In this document: positions 1 through 11,611 of the stretch, piece after piece | Position numbering within the stretch: the stretch's first letter is position 1 | Layout of the letters: each line of letters starts with the position of its first letter | Assembly (NCBI GenBank): GCA_944472155.2 | Contig: OX235272.1 | Coordinates: 100,632,020-100,696,019 of the forward strand | Direction of reading: 5' to 3' | DNA: 64,000 bases | From: Trichobilharzia szidati | Taxonomy: Eukaryota; Platyhelminthes; Trematoda; Strigeidida; Schistosomatidae | Program-made: the position numbers and the translations under genes | The notes under the pieces: model-generated | What the model was told of the DNA's origin: nothing | Database searches by the model: none | Seen by the model: only the letters and a program-made list of their open reading frames with translations

Positions 1-239
1 CAATGTTTTTAAAGATTCTGTAACTGATGTAGGATCGCGATTACAGTCCACCACTATGTACGTTTATTTATTTTTATGACGTCATAGGCACATGTTGGGT
101 CCCAGTGTTTACGTGAGTCTGATTCACACGGAATGAAAAAATAATTCGTAGCACGTTATAAAAACCTTCATGTAATAAAAAACATGGGCTAATCATTAGT
201 AGTAGGCGTATTCATATGTTAAATTATCCTAATTTATTG
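1..239. other. No recognisable feature
   Basis: AT-rich sequence in which I see no gene, RNA or named repeat. Confidence 0.4.
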
Positions 240-690
240 AGCACTACTCAGTAACTAAAGTAGTGTGTCTAGTCCTATCTTTTGATGCAGACAAAATTCT
301 ATTAGTCAAGAATGCAATGTTGTCACCATTCTATTTGGTCCGCCAACACGGTTTTCTTTGAATTGTTGATATTAGATGGTTGGAGGCAATCACCAGGAGG
401 CCTTGGACCTAGTCACACTACACTTGTCACTTACTAGTTTCCAAACAAAAATACCCAGTACAGTCCTGCAGGAGGTCAATCACGAGTCCGAATACTTCAG
501 TGGTAACGTCTCTGACTGCAGGTGGTACTGAGCTTGGTGACGTGGTTTCCAATCTCAGGAGTGACGTCAGTTCCCACCTTCAAAATTGCAGATATGCCTT
601 GCTGACTGGTGATTGCCCACTAGCATGAAACCTAGGTGCCGGTAAGGCTTCCTGTGGCCAATTGCCTTCAACCATCTAATATCAACAATT
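240..690. repeat. Composite dispersed repeat: short unit plus inverted SINE pair
   Basis: Bases 255-345 match (on the other strand) 24098-24190 and (same strand) 27045-27122. Bases 361-690 are an inverted pair: GATATTAGATGGTTGGAGGC near 371 returns as its complement near 670. The right half matches the SINE at 52390-52595, including the stretches GTGGTAACGTCTCTGAC and the tail GGCTTCCTGTGGCC. The same pairing of short unit plus inverted SINE recurs at 23740-24195 in the opposite order, so it is likely one composite family. No coding capacity. Confidence 0.6.
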
Positions 691-1212
691 CCTGCTTATC
701 CATATACTTCGAATTGGTTTCTTATCTGATGGCTGCTTGACCTAATCTGGCAAAAATCAGTATATACCTAAAAGAACAGCTAATCATTATATTGTGACAG
801 CTAAACCAAGAACAGAAATTCCAACTTCAGACTATGAAATGAAAACGACATTTGTCATCACCTGCTTATCGAATGTGATTTCTTTCATTATTGTGCCATT
901 CACATGCTTAATTGAATCTCAGAAAATTAACTTGAATAATATTTGTGTACAGGAAGTTCATTCATGGTTTTGTATTCACTTAACAACCTGAGTGAGGTTT
1001 AAATGAAATCAGGCATGAACTTGACGTATATTTTTACGTGTTGCAATGAAGTATCATCACTGCACAGATTGTTTATCCTTCACTTATCCTATTAAACAAT
1101 AACTGGTTGGGTTGAAAGAAATACTACCACGCAAAAGAAGATGCTTAACTGAATGATTATGTCCTTCAGAAACAAAATCATTCAAGGCACACAACTGTTG
1201 AGATAATTTCGG
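691..1212. other. No recognisable gene
   Basis: AT-rich. Two short open frames (794-991 and 1084-1275) have no recognisable motif and are probably chance. Confidence 0.4.
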
Positions 1213-1868
1213 AATTTTCAGAGCATATTCCAAGAAAATTAGGCTTAAGAGGAAGCAGATATTTGCAAAGTGCAATTACGAGAAATCTTGTGGATACGCG
1301 TCATTTCGTCGACATTTCTAAATCCTTCAAAATATTAAACATACAAAGGACAGTGAATATACTACGATTTACTGCTGAGGCAATTGCTATCAAACGTCTC
1401 AGACCAAACTTATGCACACAGAAAGAGAGTGTATTCAAACTCTCACTCCCTAGGTAACCATATTACTTTCATTAAACGGATTAGTCATATACACTAGTGA
1501 GCTCAGCTCACTAAGCAAGTTTTCAATTTGGTGAACCTTAACCTTCTTGAGTTGCTGTGTTGACGTACAAGCTAACACTGTCTATTAGACTTTTCTGTTT
1601 CCTGTCTTCTATCACCCCACACTTTTACTTCATAGTCTGATAGCATGTAAAATGATGGTAACCTTAACAAAAAAAATTGTAATAATTTCTGATGCGTTCA
1701 TGTTATAATGTTTTCTCTATCACCTTTCAAATATTGAAGTATGAAATATTATTATTCATAACCAGTGTAATTTCAGGTAGTTTTTAGTAGCTGATGAAGG
1801 AGGACCTGTGAAATAGAATGATATCATTTTATACTGCAAATCTGGTCCTTCTTTCTACATCGAAATTT
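1213..1868 (+). mobile_element. Penelope-like element, 3' end (subfamily B)
   Basis: A 5'-truncated PLE. The open frame 1263-1457 matches the last ~65 residues of the complete PLE protein at 44030-46471, ending in LCTQKESVFKLSLP against LCIQKESVINLSLP. The match starts further upstream at TTTTCAGAGCATATTCC, with a short break. Downstream come the 3' UTR and a diverged pseudo-LTR, ending near CATCGAAATTTA where the intact pseudo-LTR has the same bases. By eye it is clearly diverged from the main copies, so it is an older subfamily. Only the C-terminal tail of the GIY-YIG domain remains, so no active enzyme. Confidence 0.85.
1787..1838 (+). ncRNA. Hammerhead-like motif in an old PLE pseudo-LTR
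   Basis: CTGATGA (1791-1797) and GAAA (1810-1813) are followed by the same AT-rich hairpin (stem III position) and TACTGCA as in the young copies. GTAG before the core can pair with CTGC after the predicted cleavage point (one G-U). The sequence between the two boxes does not form a convincing stem II. Probably a decayed copy. Confidence 0.4.
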
Positions 1869-4828
1869 AAGAATGCTCGAATCCATCAGGTATCAATCGC
1901 ATTCTTATAAGAAATGAATAGGACTCGAAATGTTCTCAACAAATAGGTTAAACCATGTGAATGTGTGTTATGTTAAAAATCTATTTTCTTTCATGGAGGC
2001 TCAAACTCTATTCACTTGATGGAATGTTCTCGGAAAGGCTTGAAAGATTGATACACATGGCTGTCATAGATGAGTAGGAAAAGGGGTGATGCTTTCCATT
2101 TCAAGCCATAAATGTGAAGACGGCCGCTCACTGGGATACTGGTTCATTTAGGTAATGAGTCTCGAATAACAAGAAACGCGCCACATGGATTCCACTGTTA
2201 GCCAACATCAACCAAATGATATCATTTGATTTGGTGATGTTTTTCGCTACTCATAACTTGGAAGACTAGAAAGAAGAAATTAACCTACAAAGTCATTTAA
2301 ATGTGAAATTATTACGTTTCTCTTCGTGGTCTGACGTTAAGAGATTTCAGTTGCTCGTAAGTACATCCATTTAAATTGTCTTTTTTTCGTAATAAAAATC
2401 TGCATTGCAGTAAATACGTAACAAAGAACTAGTCTAGCGTTTCACCTACGAACCTACAACAACCAGGAAATGTGCATCATCTCGCTGGAATTATCTGATT
2501 TGATTACCAGTTTGTAGACAATTTCCTCTAACATATTTACGGAAAGTCTGATTTCCAAGTCATGTTAGACCTATTTGGATTATTTTTGTCTGAATAGGGG
2601 AGTTTTATATTTTGTCTGTTTATTGCATTGCTGATGCTTTTATATTACCCCTGTTTTATTACAGAAGATAAACAGGATTCACTCTTTGCTGAAATTAATT
2701 ACCATGCATAATTATACGCACCTATCAATATAGCGATCAGCCGGTAGTAAGTATTTGGCTAACACGTTCAGAAATAGAATTAAATGATGATCGACACAGA
2801 GTCTCGTTCATTGAAAGATTGGAAATCGGTATCTAATGTCGAAGGATGCAGTCAGCATCATTGCAAACTGACAAGTTCTTTTATTTGTATGTCATGTTGA
2901 CTTCACTCTTTGTTTGCAAAATACACAAATGTGGATGTCTGATAGCATTAAACAACGTATATTTAATTCATAAGTGCAGTACATTCCTTGTCAGTTCTCG
3001 AAAACCAATACTGGTGGACGATTCCATTGAAATATGAGTTATCAATTGTAAAGGTACAAGGTTAATACTAATATTGAAGCTTTTATCTTCATCTGTTACC
3101 AATTAAATGAACAGAGTGTAGAAATGTAGAATACGTTCACTTGTGCATTAACTTGAATGATCTATATAGTTACACCAAGTTCTATGAATCGATAACAAAA
3201 GCAACGTCTACATAATCAATGAAAAACGTTGTGTAATCTTGATTTCAAAGAGTACTACTATCATAAGTTATTTGTGAGGACTATAGAAATGATAACTGCA
3301 TCTGTACTTGCCTATTCATAAAATGTATTTTAATCTCTGACTTAACTGCAGGTCTTTTATTATTGTGGAACTGGACTGTCATTCAAGTCATTAACTTCAA
3401 CCTCCTTCCTATTCATAATAGAATTCCTTATGATTTCTTTGACTGATGAGAGATGTAATACTTTTTCCAAAAGAAAATGTTGTTATATCCAAGAGCAATC
3501 ACTCCCTGTTGTTGTTTTATTCTAAAATCGGGAAGTTACTTTCCTTTTCCCTGCCCTCCTTCACTAGGAATGCTTAAGGTGAAAAGAGAAGGCAGTGTGT
3601 GAGATTTGGCAAGCTAATTACATGATGCAAATAATCTTTTGGAAGCCATGAGAGATCAGTATGATAGCTGCTTTCTATCTCATCTGATTTCTAATAATTA
3701 AGTAGGCATAGTGTCTACAGAAATAGAAAAAGGTTAATGGTGCTTTCTTATTGTCATAATCCTACATTCAGACTAGTTAAGGCATTCATCAGAAAAAACA
3801 GGTTAATTTCTACATAGTTGCTCATTAATTTATGAAAAGGATGCTGTTAAGGCAAACGTGGATCTAGTGACAGATGGTTGACATTATCTGATTGTCAACT
3901 TCAGCGCCTGCTTATCTCCTATTTATCACATCATTTTTATTCGTTTATGTCAGCAACTCTTCAAATGTTTGGAGACAAATTAGAACTGTGTTCTGGCCAG
4001 TATCATCTCCTTTTATCATGATTTGACTTCATGGGTTACGTATATTGTAACAATCACACTTTGTAAGTGACTAGGTTTGTAGGGAAGTTAACAGCCAGCT
4101 CGGTAGTGGTACAAAATATCAGAATTAAAACATTCAAGTTTATGAGATAATATTGTAAGAGTATATTATAAAAAATACAGTTAACGAGTAGTAGAAACTA
4201 ATGGTTACTTGGTGATACAGTTGAAGTTCACTGACGCAAATTATTAATGTAATCCACAGTAGTGTTCACTGCTGTTGTTGTATCTACTGGTAGATTCTGT
4301 GCACCGGTTGTAGAATAGTCTTTGGATGAGGATGATAGGTTCCTGCAAAATCCAACGGATACAACACGGTTAGTAGTGAAGCGAGTAAACAGTAGAGACC
4401 TGTGACTAGAAGAAGCATCAGGCAGGACACTGTAGTTTAGATTGTACTCCGAAGTTAAGTACATTTCACCATGAATTGTTTTAAACGAAAGTTTTGTTCA
4501 ATGCTCCCATTTCAACATCCAACAAACACGTGTACGATCATACTGTTCAGGACTCCACGCGACTGACCCCTTTCAGGTCCGTAGAGATCACCGGTAGCTG
4601 TCACTGCCAGTGATACAAATAATAATAGTAATAACAACTTTTGTGATGATGATGATAATAATAATAAGGATACATAGTGATTTGCGAGTAAGCGAAAAGG
4701 TATTTGGAAAGTTTTAAGTTTAACGCATGCACAAATATTTAGATAACAAAAGAGTAAATAAAAGTTTACAGTAATTAAATAAAGTTTGTTTCTCTTCGCA
4801 GAGGCTATGAACAAAGAAGATTCTTATG
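1869..4828. other. No recognisable gene; low-complexity patches
   Basis: About 3 kb of AT-rich DNA without a recognisable coding region. There is an imperfect palindrome at 2205-2239 (CCAAATGATATCATTTG centre) and an ATA/ATG-rich simple repeat at 4618-4670. Minus-strand open frames at 4228-4464 and 4512-4814 show no motif. They lie on the same strand as the gypsy-type relic at 5116-6200 and could be its non-coding end, but I cannot show this. Confidence 0.4.
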
Positions 4829-5135
4829 CATGAACATAGATATAAGAATAAAATTTAGGCACTGTGGTAGAGTGTAATTCCATTATGGGTAAATTTTATT
4901 TCGATAGAGTCTCTCAGTGTTATACGGTAATATTTACTGATGACGTTTCGAGCACAATTTATTGCTCATAATCATATCAAGTTAATCACACGACTGTCGT
5001 GTGATTATATTATTATATATATATTATATTATATATATATATATATATTATATTATATATATATATATTATATTATATTACTGTATAACACTGTGAGACT
5101 CTATCAAAATAAAATTTACCCATGAACATAGATAT
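4829..5135. repeat. Palindromic AT-rich insertion flanked by 15-bp direct repeats
   Basis: CATGAACATAGATAT occurs at 4829-4843 and again at 5121-5135. Between them, 4886-4928 and 5080-5122 form an inverted repeat (about 40 of 43 bases match, read by eye), joined by a (TA)n-rich tract at about 5005-5080. This looks like a small foldback or MITE-like insertion with a long target duplication. The right arm overlaps the right direct repeat by two bases. No ORF of interest. Confidence 0.55.
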
Positions 5136-6200
5136 TTATGTACATACACATTAATGAGGGTGCCAAAAATGGATGATGACTGTTAAGTGTTTTCTTGAAC
5201 TTTTGATGACTTGGAAAGGACTTTCGTGCGGAGGTTGTGATCCTTTTTCTGACGTCATCAACTAGAGCAAAGATGAATTTGTAGGTTTCCAGGTATTTGC
5301 TGACGTGATCACGTCGGAAGGGTTGTCCAAATGCTTTTGATTGAAGATGAAGCATTTGTCTGGTTAGACGATTGTTGAAATCAGCAATATTCACGTCTGT
5401 CGAATCGTGTGAAGGAACGAGCTGCCCAGGCAAGTTCAAATTAGTAACATAAACGAGTTGGCTGGTGTACATCTCAAGTCTTCTTTGATAGTTGATCGAA
5501 TGCTGAGTGGGATCAACGATAATTGTTGTCCGTACTTGGACCTGTCACTTTGAGCTGTCAGGAGCTTTTCAGTTGTCTGTGGAATCGTTCCACGCGACCA
5601 TTAGCTGTCGGATGATAAGTTGTCGTGAAGATATGATTCGCTCCAAGGAGTCTCGTTAATTTGATAAACAGAGTGTATTGAGACTGAGCTCCTCGGTCGG
5701 ATGTAACCCTAGTTGGTATTCCATAATATGATACCAAACGATCAGGAAAAACCAAGGAAACATTCTCTGCAGATATATCGTTTTGCTGGTATGCGATAGC
5801 CTGTCAAGTCAGTCTATCCATGACTGTAAGAATATGTGTATATCCTCTTGATAGCGCTAGTGCTCCCACAATGTCAATATGAACATGCTGAAATCTTTTA
5901 TCAGATGAATCAAATGTCTTCGGATTTGTCACAGTGTGACGATGTACTCTTGAGCATTGGCATTGCAGACATTCCTGAGCTCATTTCCGAATGTCAGAGT
6001 TCATTCTAGGCCACACAAAATGCTCGCTGATAGGTCTGATTGTAGCACGTACTCCGGGATGAGAGAGTGAATGTAATTGTTCAAATAAGGCTTCTCGTAA
6101 ATTAGAACTCAGATGATAATCAAGGAAAAGTAATATTAAATACTGTTTCCAACAAGAAGGTATCCATAACGTCATCAGGTAACTACTACTTTTTCTCACT
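5116..6200 (-). pseudogene. Gypsy-type LTR retrotransposon integrase relic
   Basis: Read on the minus strand, three open pieces follow the order of a Ty3/gypsy integrase. 5981-6199 carries the zinc-binding H...H half (HSLSHPGVRAT), continuing in frame across a stop into CLQCQCSRVH, the C..C half. 5558-5755 carries the catalytic-core segment VTSDRGAQ and the family signature YHPTANGRVERFHR, with the D and E of the D,D-35-E triad. 5116-5472 carries the post-core region, including LVYVTNLNLPGQLV and FVDDVRK-like text. In-frame stops and frameshifts separate the pieces, so it is a pseudogene. No RT, protease or flanking LTR was recognised here. The 15-bp direct repeat at 5121-5135 sits at its 3' edge. 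Confidence 0.85.
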
Positions 6201-6934
6201 TAATCAGAAAGTATGTAGGAAAATGTTAAAACAAAGTAATAATGGTAGTGATAATGATAATAATATTAATGATGATATGCGTGATATATATGCATAGAAT
6301 GATGACAACACCAACAATAAGGGATTCAAATCATCATTAGTACTTCCATACAGAGAAGGAACGCGGGACACCTTACGTAGAATTCCTAAAGATGCAAGGA
6401 GAAGAGTGTCATTCAAACCCACAAACTCAATTGAAAACAAGCCTCAATGGTTAAGGGATTCTGTGAAGCCAATAAAACAAAATAATTTAGTTCATCTAAT
6501 ACTCCGCGATGACTGTCAGATCAAATATAAATGATTCAAGGTGAAAGAACGGGTTCAGTCAATCAGACTAGTGGAGCACAAAAGCCTAGCACCAAAATCT
6601 TGATTAGTTGACCCAAATAAGATAAGAAATCTGGAGAATAGTTCAGGTATAGCACTGCACAACACATGCCATTACACGCAACCATAAAATGCAATGGGAT
6701 AAGTTGACAGTTTTAAAATCTAATACAAGTAACATGGTGGAGGGAGAGATTGATAAGTGAAGCCTTTTTTGAAGAGGCAACTGAAGGAAATACGTGTAAT
6801 AGGAGTGATTCCACATCTCTCCCGGACATGTGGAAGATTCTACTGTCACTACAACGAATAAGAAGGAATGCAGAAAATTATGAAACGAAAGTTTAGAAGT
6901 TGTGTAGCTGTAATTGACATGATCTTTTTTATCC
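6201..6934. other. No recognisable gene
   Basis: Two minus-strand open frames (6204-6440, 6643-6966) are low in complexity and show no motif. Nothing else seen. Confidence 0.4.
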
Positions 6935-7155
6935 TTCACGTTCCCCAGTGGAACATAGGGCTTCAAGCTAGTGGCTTGAAGTTCCTGTAGTAGGGTTTAT
7001 TTTATAGGATGGGGTTGCTAGCCTCATGCCCAACCTTTCCTCTTCACCAGCATTATTTCTGGCTTAGCGAGGTAAAGGAGTGCGTTGGTGGCCGGGGATC
7101 GAACCCCAGACCATGTGCATTCCTACTCGCTATGCCACCGACGTCCAAACATTAT
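6935..7155 (-). mobile_element. tRNA-headed SINE, copy 1
   Basis: About 220 bp shared with 12975-13205. On the minus strand it starts with a tRNA-like head: GTCGGTGGCATAGCGAG resembles box A and GGGGTTCGATCCCC is a good box B. The unique body follows, ending near the shared motif that reads CTTCAAGC...GGCTTGAAG on the plus strand. The head is also close to the tRNA-like unit at 28503-28578. Non-coding, presumably transcribed by Pol III and mobilised by LINE enzymes. Confidence 0.65.
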
Positions 7156-8220
7156 CAGGGCTAGTCACATGCACATAGCACACAGCCTTCTTCAAACCTT
7201 GCACACAACCATTAGGTCGCGTACTTTTCGATGGCCTTTGGCAGATCTGGCAACAAAAGTCACGAGAACACCATCAGAGCATATGACAGGTTAGCTACCT
7301 CTAATTGACATGATTATGAACAATAAATTGTTTTCAAAACTTTGTCATCCAACAATTCATTCTGTCTCTTCACTGTGTGCCATGTCTAATAAGGAGATTA
7401 ATATGTCATTGCAAATATAAATTTATTCTACATACTTCAATCAGACAGCTATAACGAGAGTTAACTAAGGCGACCAAACTCCCCTTCACAGTTCCCTTCC
7501 GTTTAGATCGACTCCAATCACATCAGTGTGATTATAAAATACAATCAATAAACAGTCAATGCTGCACGCCTTTCTGCATATTGTTTTTCTTATTATCTTT
7601 ATTATTCCTCGAATCAAACAAGCGAACGATTTCATGGTTAGTCAACAAAAACGGATTATTACTAGACTAAACAGGAAGTAATCTCATTTCTTTTTCAAAC
7701 ATCGATTGTGGAAAGTTTCAAAAAATTACAAATGAATAAGTTCTGGTTAGCTCAGCTTTTTAAAACAATCCTAACAACCTAGCTGAATTCATTTTTAAAA
7801 ATGTCAAATGAGAATTTTGAGATTACTAAGCGGATTATATGTGGAACAGCTTCTTTTGCTTTGCTAATTTAATCCTTAAAGTTCAAAAGACGAAAGCGAA
7901 GAAAAGTGATTCCATTAGGGATTGATAAATTCAGAAAAGATTTTGTCTGTTAGTCCGTCCCGATCATGAGTAGCTGCTGACAATGAAGGCAGCATTAAGG
8001 TTAGTGAAAGCATTTAAACTAGACAGACAGCATGGAATGGAGCGCTTTTGAAAAATCTAAACCGGTATCATTCTGTCAATTTCTCTATGATTTGACACAT
8101 GATAAGTAACATCTGATAAGATTCGTCATTTACACTGGATAGACAACCACTTCTTTCAAGTAACTAGTCAGACTTCACATGGTGTGGTATGCCTCGACTC
8201 TCTTAGCTGAGTCCAGTCAA
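7156..8220. other. No recognisable feature
   Basis: AT-rich, no gene or repeat recognised. Confidence 0.35.
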
Positions 8221-8350
8221 CTACATGATTAGTGATTCTGGTTGTAAAGGACAGAAACGGCCGTCCGGTGCTTGGATCATTTCGACCTGGCTAGTAGGAA
8301 CTATGTTTGACTTGAGTGGTTGTCGTGTCAATCTCATGTCAATCAATTAG
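8221..8350 (+). mobile_element. Degenerate hammerhead-SINE fragment
   Basis: AAAGGACAGAAACGGCCGTCC near 8245-8265 resembles the stem II / GAAA / minimal stem III block of the other hammerhead SINEs (GGACGAAACAGCTGTCC). The upstream CTGATGA box is not intact and the flanks do not match well. Confidence 0.4.
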
Positions 8351-8849
8351 ATTATCCTAAGGTACCTGTGATATACCTGAAACAGTCTGTTATCAATACT
8401 ACTGACAAGGTTATTTTCATTCTCAGAATAACGTTACCCGATAATTACCCACCAAATTACTGACAATAGTGATACACAAATGAACAGGAAAACTAACGAG
8501 AACCAGCTCACAGACAAAGAAGCGACAGTTTCAACTTTATCAGCACTGACTCAAAATGAATTCAAATAACCTACTGAAGAGAATCCGTTGATCCTCACTA
8601 ACTTGAAAATGCCTCCTAATCAGTTTGATTCTCTTCTGAGGGTATCACTGTCAGCTTCCGACTAACATAGTGTAACACAATGCATGACACGCTATGAAAC
8701 GGTTTACAATAATGTTCATGTGGTGTACAATATAACACTAGTTGTCGCCGTACTCCAAATGCCTACTGTCTGTATCAAAAGTTGGTAGACACTGTATCTG
8801 TATAAGTACATGACCTTGGTGATGAAATGGTTGACTTGAATCTCTGAAT

Positions 8850-9845
8850 TTCTGTCGTTCCAATGTATCGCTGCCGCAGTTGCACGTTTATTTATAAATG
8901 CAGTTGGAGGTAACATCAGCAGAGTACTTATCCAGTTTCGATTGGCTGATAGAGCATGTAGTGCTGTATAGTGTCACCAGCTTAGCTGCAGAGAAGCATC
9001 TGTTTATTGCTCCTTTCATCCTCTTATCAATTTTTGTGATACTGCTTTTCCTTTGTATGAGAGGCAAATGAACACTTTCTTCTTTAAAACTATTAGATAC
9101 TTCGCTTTCTCATCTCTTTCATTGCTGTACTTTAGGATACCCGTTTTCCTTAAGGTATTTGTCAACAAAGCTTAATTCTTTTTCTACCTTGTTAGACGAA
9201 CATAACTTCCTGGCTCTGTCGTACAGTGTCCCTACTAATCACCGCATATAGCTTATAGGGCGGAAAGTGGTGTAATGAAGGTATTGTCCAGTCCAGGTTT
9301 CTTTTCTGTAGATGGACCGTTCCAGCGCTTCTTCTTTATACATTCAGGTCCGATAAACTGAATTCGTCGTTGTGTTCATATTCCATGGTGAATTTAATGA
9401 TTGGGTGAATCTCAATAAGGCGGTCACATAATACGGTTGTTTGACTCATGTCGTTACAAACAACAAACGTATCATTGACATATCGACGATAGTATGTTGT
9501 TTCATTGATAGACTCACTCATTCGCGTCTGTTCGAGATGACCCATAAAGATGTTGGCTAGAATAGGTCTTAGAGGTGAACCCATGTTGACCGCGTCAATT
9601 TGTCGCTAAGATTGGTTGTTGAATTTGAATTGGATGACTTTTATGCATAGAACTATTAGGCGCTTCATATCTGTTTCCGGTAATGGCAATAGATCTGTTT
9701 GTTTACAAATGATGTCTATTGTTTCCGTCACTGGTACATTTGTAAGAAAGACAGTCACGTCGTATGAAACCATTAGTTTATTTGATATATCAACATGGTC
9801 GACTTGTTTAGAAAATTGGAAGAAGTCATCCAAACTACTGTTTCG
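8850..9845 (-). pseudogene. Penelope-like element relic, subfamily B, RT to GIY-YIG
   Basis: On the minus strand it matches the middle and C-terminal part of the 813-residue PLE protein. 9606-9833 covers RT motif A (MVSYDVT) and the ETIDIICKQTDLLPLPET stretch. 9336-9584 covers motif B (MGSPLRPILANIFMG) and motif C, where the catalytic YVDD reads YVND. From 8850 the text for the CxC/GIY-YIG start appears. Stops and frameshifts break it up, and the D-to-N change would kill catalysis. The left edge falls inside the GIY-YIG region, so the 3' end is missing. It closely resembles 63182-64000. Confidence 0.85.
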
Positions 9846-9879
9846 TAATTAGGATCCCTCGACCATCATTTTATTGCGT

Positions 9880-9989
9880 GGAGGATTTCATGATGAGCTG
9901 ATATCAGTTAGAGAACCACTGGAAAACCTGGGAGTACTGGACAGCTGTTTCGTCCTTGTTTAAGACTCTTCAGCAATACGTAGTATGTT
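9880..9989 (-). mobile_element. Hammerhead SINE, tail half
   Basis: Minus-strand copy of the hammerhead SINE family: the hammerhead, then the shared tail that reads GGATTTCATGATGAGCTGAT on the plus strand. The tRNA-like head is absent (5' truncated). It abuts the LINE relic at 9990. Confidence 0.75.
9934..9979 (-). ncRNA. Hammerhead ribozyme, apparently intact core
   Basis: Minus-strand order: stem I GTATTG (9979-9974), core CTGAAGA (9973-9967; position 7 of the core is free), stem II GTCT/GGAC (one U-G pair, within 9966-9952), GAA plus the A that closes stem III, a minimal stem III ACA-GC-TGT (9948-9941), C at the cleavage site (9940), then CAGTAC (9939-9934) completing stem I. All invariant core bases are present. 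This is a type I layout with a very short stem III, as in SM-alpha-type schistosome SINEs. Predicted cut is between 9940 and 9939. Confidence 0.75.
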
Positions 9990-11295
9990 CCATCTGGTTT
10001 GATCTCTTCTAGGATTGAGACCTGGTTACGTGATATAATGTTATAAGGTGTCCATCTCCACCAACCTTTTCCATTCCAGTTGCCAGCTGGTATGTCGTAG
10101 AACTGTCTTTTGTCTTCCCTGGCACTCCTCTTCACTTCTGTGTGCAATGCAATGCACAATGAACTCAGTTTCACCTTCTCTTTTTCATCGTTGCATTGGT
10201 TCATCTACTGTTTTTCCCTCATCCTGTCTTCTATTAGCTCCCGGGTGTCTTTTGTGAGGCATTCCTTGTCTTATCTTTTCTTGCTTCCTAGAACGGTTAT
10301 ATACGTCTCACTGAACATCACTTTCAGAGATATCCTCACAATTTTTTCGCACACAGGTTCTCTCAGGGATGCTACACTGTGTCTCCAGCTTTGCTCTGAT
10401 GCCTGCAGCGAAAGTGTCATTTGTAGTTTCTTCTTTCAGTTTCTGAGTGTTGGACTCATATCGTTGCTTGTCCCTAGTTGCTTTGAAGGCTTTTAGCTTG
10501 ATCTTGCAGTTAACTCGCACTTAACAGTGATCCGAAACCACATCTGCTCCCCTTGTCGACTTTGTATCCGTCAGGCTGCGTTTCCACTTCCTTGGGATTA
10601 ATATGGAACCTCCTGGTTTTAGATGTGCCTGTAATGTGAAATCCAAGTTGTCTTGTGTATATTCTTGTGCTTGTGCACGCTACCACCAATCACTGAATCA
10701 ATAAAGACGCAGAAATCTGAATAGAGTTCTCCGTAACCATTCATTTCTCCGAGTGGCAGCCCCTAGACCCAATATGAGTTCTCTTTCTGTACTGTCTGCT
10801 CCCATTTAGGCATCCATATCGATTTTTATGCCGCTATTCGCGATATTGTTGATTACTGTTTGCACTTATCTATAGAAATCTCTTTTCTTTGATTGTTGTT
10901 AGTTGTTTGCAGCACTGCACGTAGCACTGGATAATTGTAACTTCCCTTCGTTTCGAGTTGAATCTTGCTGTCATTATCCTGTAGGTGGAGGTTGGTTCTC
11001 ACTGCATAAGATTTTTGGCTGTTGTTGGTAACATCATGATAGTTACTCACTGCCTCAGTGTGCTTGTGGTTGTCGTATAGGTAGATTACTGACTATCCAG
11101 CTGACAATTCAGATAGCCCACATCCATTCCATCTGCTCTGGCAGACTCCGAGTACTTCTCTACAATATCTTCTAACTTCTTTAGCTACCTGGTAGTCTTT
11201 GTAGCCTCGTACACTGTACGAACATTCCACGTCCCCATTCCTTTTCTTGCTTTCATCTAGATAAGACACGTTGGCTGACTGGCTTACCAAGGGCT
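9990..11295 (-). pseudogene. LINE relic, AP-endonuclease region (RTE/SR2-like)
   Basis: Minus-strand frames give, in order, an N-terminal EN-like stretch (RRYCREVLGVCQSRWNG in 11093-11290), a middle region, then GELYSDFCVFIDSVIGGSVH followed by HKTTWIS near 10640-10730, then the EN-RT linker LKEETTNDTFAAGI in 10308-10520. This order and wording match the apurinic endonuclease half of RTE/SR2-type non-LTR elements. Frameshifts and stops are frequent and no RT motif is seen in this copy. The RT half of similar elements appears at 25395-26500, 27145-28350 and 49880-50955, so these may be pieces of one family. Confidence 0.65.
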
Positions 11296-11606
11296 TTCAA
11301 CAGCCCGCATCATTTCGTCTGTCTGATTCCGACCAAGAATAAGTTTCTTTTCCTTTTTTAAAATATTTTTCTCGTGTATTGAATTATCATTAGCAGTTTG
11401 ATTGATTTTGTGGGGTGGGGATCACTAGCTCAACGCCCAACTTCCTGTCGTTTCTTTGCTTTGAGACCGGCTGGAAAACTAGTGAGCTAGTGAACTAGGC
11501 GAGATTAATCTTAGTTGTACAAATTAATATCAATATTGCTACTAAACTTATACTCTGCTTCATTATATTTCATTCTATTGACTCACATTGTTTCTAATGT
11601 CTAGGA
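11296..11606. other. No recognisable feature
   Basis: Nothing identified apart from GTGGGGATCACTAGCTCAACGC near 11415, which faintly resembles the SINE body at 6935-7155. Confidence 0.3.
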
Positions 11607-11611
11607 CTGAT

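Noticed and set aside
4047..4110. TGTAAC start as an LTR edge for the gypsy relic at 5116-6200
   Set aside because: No matching end, no target duplication and no similarity to the solo LTR family.
4940..5125. Tyr/Ile-repeat open frame
   Set aside because: Translation of the (TA)n tract between inverted arms.
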